Shown here: positions 63,403 through 64,000 of the stretch, one piece after another
How positions within the stretch are numbered: position 1 is the first letter of the stretch
Layout of the letters: every line of letters starts with the position of its first letter
Assembly: GCA_008080745.1 (NCBI GenBank)
Contig: SHMX01000003.1
Location: 220,971-284,970, forward strand
Direction: 5' to 3'
DNA from: Candidatus Thorarchaeota archaeon
GTDB taxonomy: Archaea > Asgardarchaeota > Thorarchaeia > Thorarchaeales > Thorarchaeaceae
DNA: 64,000 bases
Position numbers and translations under genes: made by a program
The notes under the pieces: model-generated
The model's database searches: none
What the model saw: only the letters and a program-made list of their open reading frames with translations
Told to the model about the DNA's origin: nothing

Positions 63403-64000
63403 ATGGATAAAAAAATATCACTACTTGGAATCATTGGTATCGGTCTAGGTACCGTGATTGGTTCCGGCATATGGAAGGATTCACTCCTATGGGCGGATTC
63501 CGCAAGCATATTCAGCATTCCTGCGGTATTTCTAGCATGGTTGCTTATGTTTTGTGCGGGGCTGGCTTATGCGGAAAGCGTAAGTATGTTTCCACAGGGC
63601 GGTGGTCCGTATAGCTATGTCGGTGGAGCTTTTGGAAGAAATGCAGGTTCCTTTGTGGGAATCATGTATCTAATTGCATATTACATAATAGGCTCAGTAT
63701 TGTGTTTTCTTACAGCACTGTTCGGACTGGCTGCAATAGATCTGGCGTTACTAAATAATAGTCTGCTATTAACGTTGGTCACAATAATCATATTTGTAAT
63801 CATGACAATTCTTCCAAACATATCAAGTTACAAGAACTTTGGAATTGTAGCTTTCGTTTGGTCAATCGCAAAAATTGTACTTGTTGTTGGTGTCTTTTCA
63901 TTCCTAATTTTCAGTTGGTCTCCGACTGTAATTAGCATTCCAGATCTGGCAGGATTCCAGAATGCCATTAACTCCAGCATTTGGGCACTGCTTGGCTTTG
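63403..64000 (+). CDS. APC-family amino acid permease, 3' end cut by window
   Basis: The frame is open to the last base, so the ORF track missed it. From ATG 63403 the start of the protein reads MDKKISLLGIIGIGLGTVIG, the APC signature first helix. It continues FPQGGGPYSYVGGAFGR near residue 65 and several further helices. It should transport amino acids. GAGG lies six bases before this ATG; ATG 63391 and 63397 are in the same frame and remain possible. It is different from the permease at 35419. Confidence 0.85.
   Translation, partial: MDKKISLLGIIGIGLGTVIGSGIWKDSLLWADSASIFSIPAVFLAWLLMFCAGLAYAESVSMFPQGGGPYSYVGGAFGRNAGSFVGIMYLIAYYIIGSVLCFLTALFGLAAIDLALLNNSLLLTLVTIIIFVIMTILPNISSYKNFGIVAFVWSIAKIVLVVGVFSFLIFSWSPTVISIPDLAGFQNAINSSIWALLGF

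Noticed and set aside
1-64000. CRISPR arrays, insertion sequences, integrase, att sites, rRNA
   Set aside because: None seen: no regular direct repeats with spacers, no transposase or integrase motifs and no rRNA-like segments.

Overview
The window reads as a chromosomal segment of an Asgard archaeon, most probably of the Thorarchaeota type. That placement is inferred from gene content; no rRNA marker is present. Supporting signs are two tandem Ras/Rab-like small GTPases, a seven-helix membrane protein ending in what looks like a longin/roadblock-type domain, archaeal families (DUF131, HerA-like ATPase, DHH phosphoesterase, archaeal-type MetRS with fused tRNA-binding domain), Thr-rich stalked surface proteins, and Shine-Dalgarno-led genes that use GTG and TTG starts freely. 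Composition looks even, coding density is high, and I see no rRNA, tRNA, CRISPR array, insertion sequence or phage gene.

Layout. 1-2.4 kb: the end of a beta-CASP/metallo-beta-lactamase nuclease gene, an unknown gene and a DUF131 membrane protein, then two small zinc-ribbon proteins. 2.4-7.1 kb (minus): an SF2 helicase behind two unknown genes that overlap by ATGA. 7.2-13.8 kb: small membrane and unknown proteins, a DASS/SLC13 anion transporter with an extra outside domain, an MFS transporter and a Thr-stalked surface protein. 13.9-18.5 kb: HerA-like ATPase, B3/B4-domain protein, two small GTPases and a 54-aa metal-binding-like protein missed by the ORF track. 18.6-28.8 kb: housekeeping and salvage enzymes (HAD phosphatase, cupin, DHH phosphoesterase, Nudix, TPR/zinc protein, PRMT-like methyltransferase, MsrA, phosphoribosyltransferase, MTA phosphorylase, flavin reductase).

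28.9-30.3 kb is the most unusual locus. A strongly basic protein with a possible Cas2/ChrB-like fold lies between two tiny genes on the opposite strand. These encode 32-aa and 34-aa polyacidic, Trp-punctuated proteins, each with a good ribosome binding site. The first also has its own terminator, and a perfect 8-bp-arm palindrome sits in the divergent promoter region.

30.4-37 kb: nitrilase-family hydrolase, MazG-like pyrophosphohydrolase, acidic-headed membrane protein, TPR protein, secreted phospholipase-D-like protein, ferredoxin, and an APC permease with a long acidic tail. 37-46.7 kb (minus): a nucleotide excision repair operon, uvrB-uvrA-uvrA-uvrC, with two complete UvrA paralogues joined by a one-base overlap. 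46.9-54.1 kb: zinc-finger membrane protein, FucI-like protein, TPR proteins, a 31-aa ORF or ncRNA candidate, amidase, short-chain dehydrogenase, thioredoxin-fold protein. 54.4-64 kb: the 7TM/longin-like protein, membrane transporters, histidine phosphatase, a large SBBP-propeller surface protein, methionyl-tRNA synthetase, and the start of a second APC permease cut by the window end.

Nearly every convergent gene pair is closed by a compact perfect hairpin with U-rich flanks, so many transcription units are clearly delimited. Most start choices rest on visible GGAG/GAGG/GGTG motifs; where none is seen I say so.
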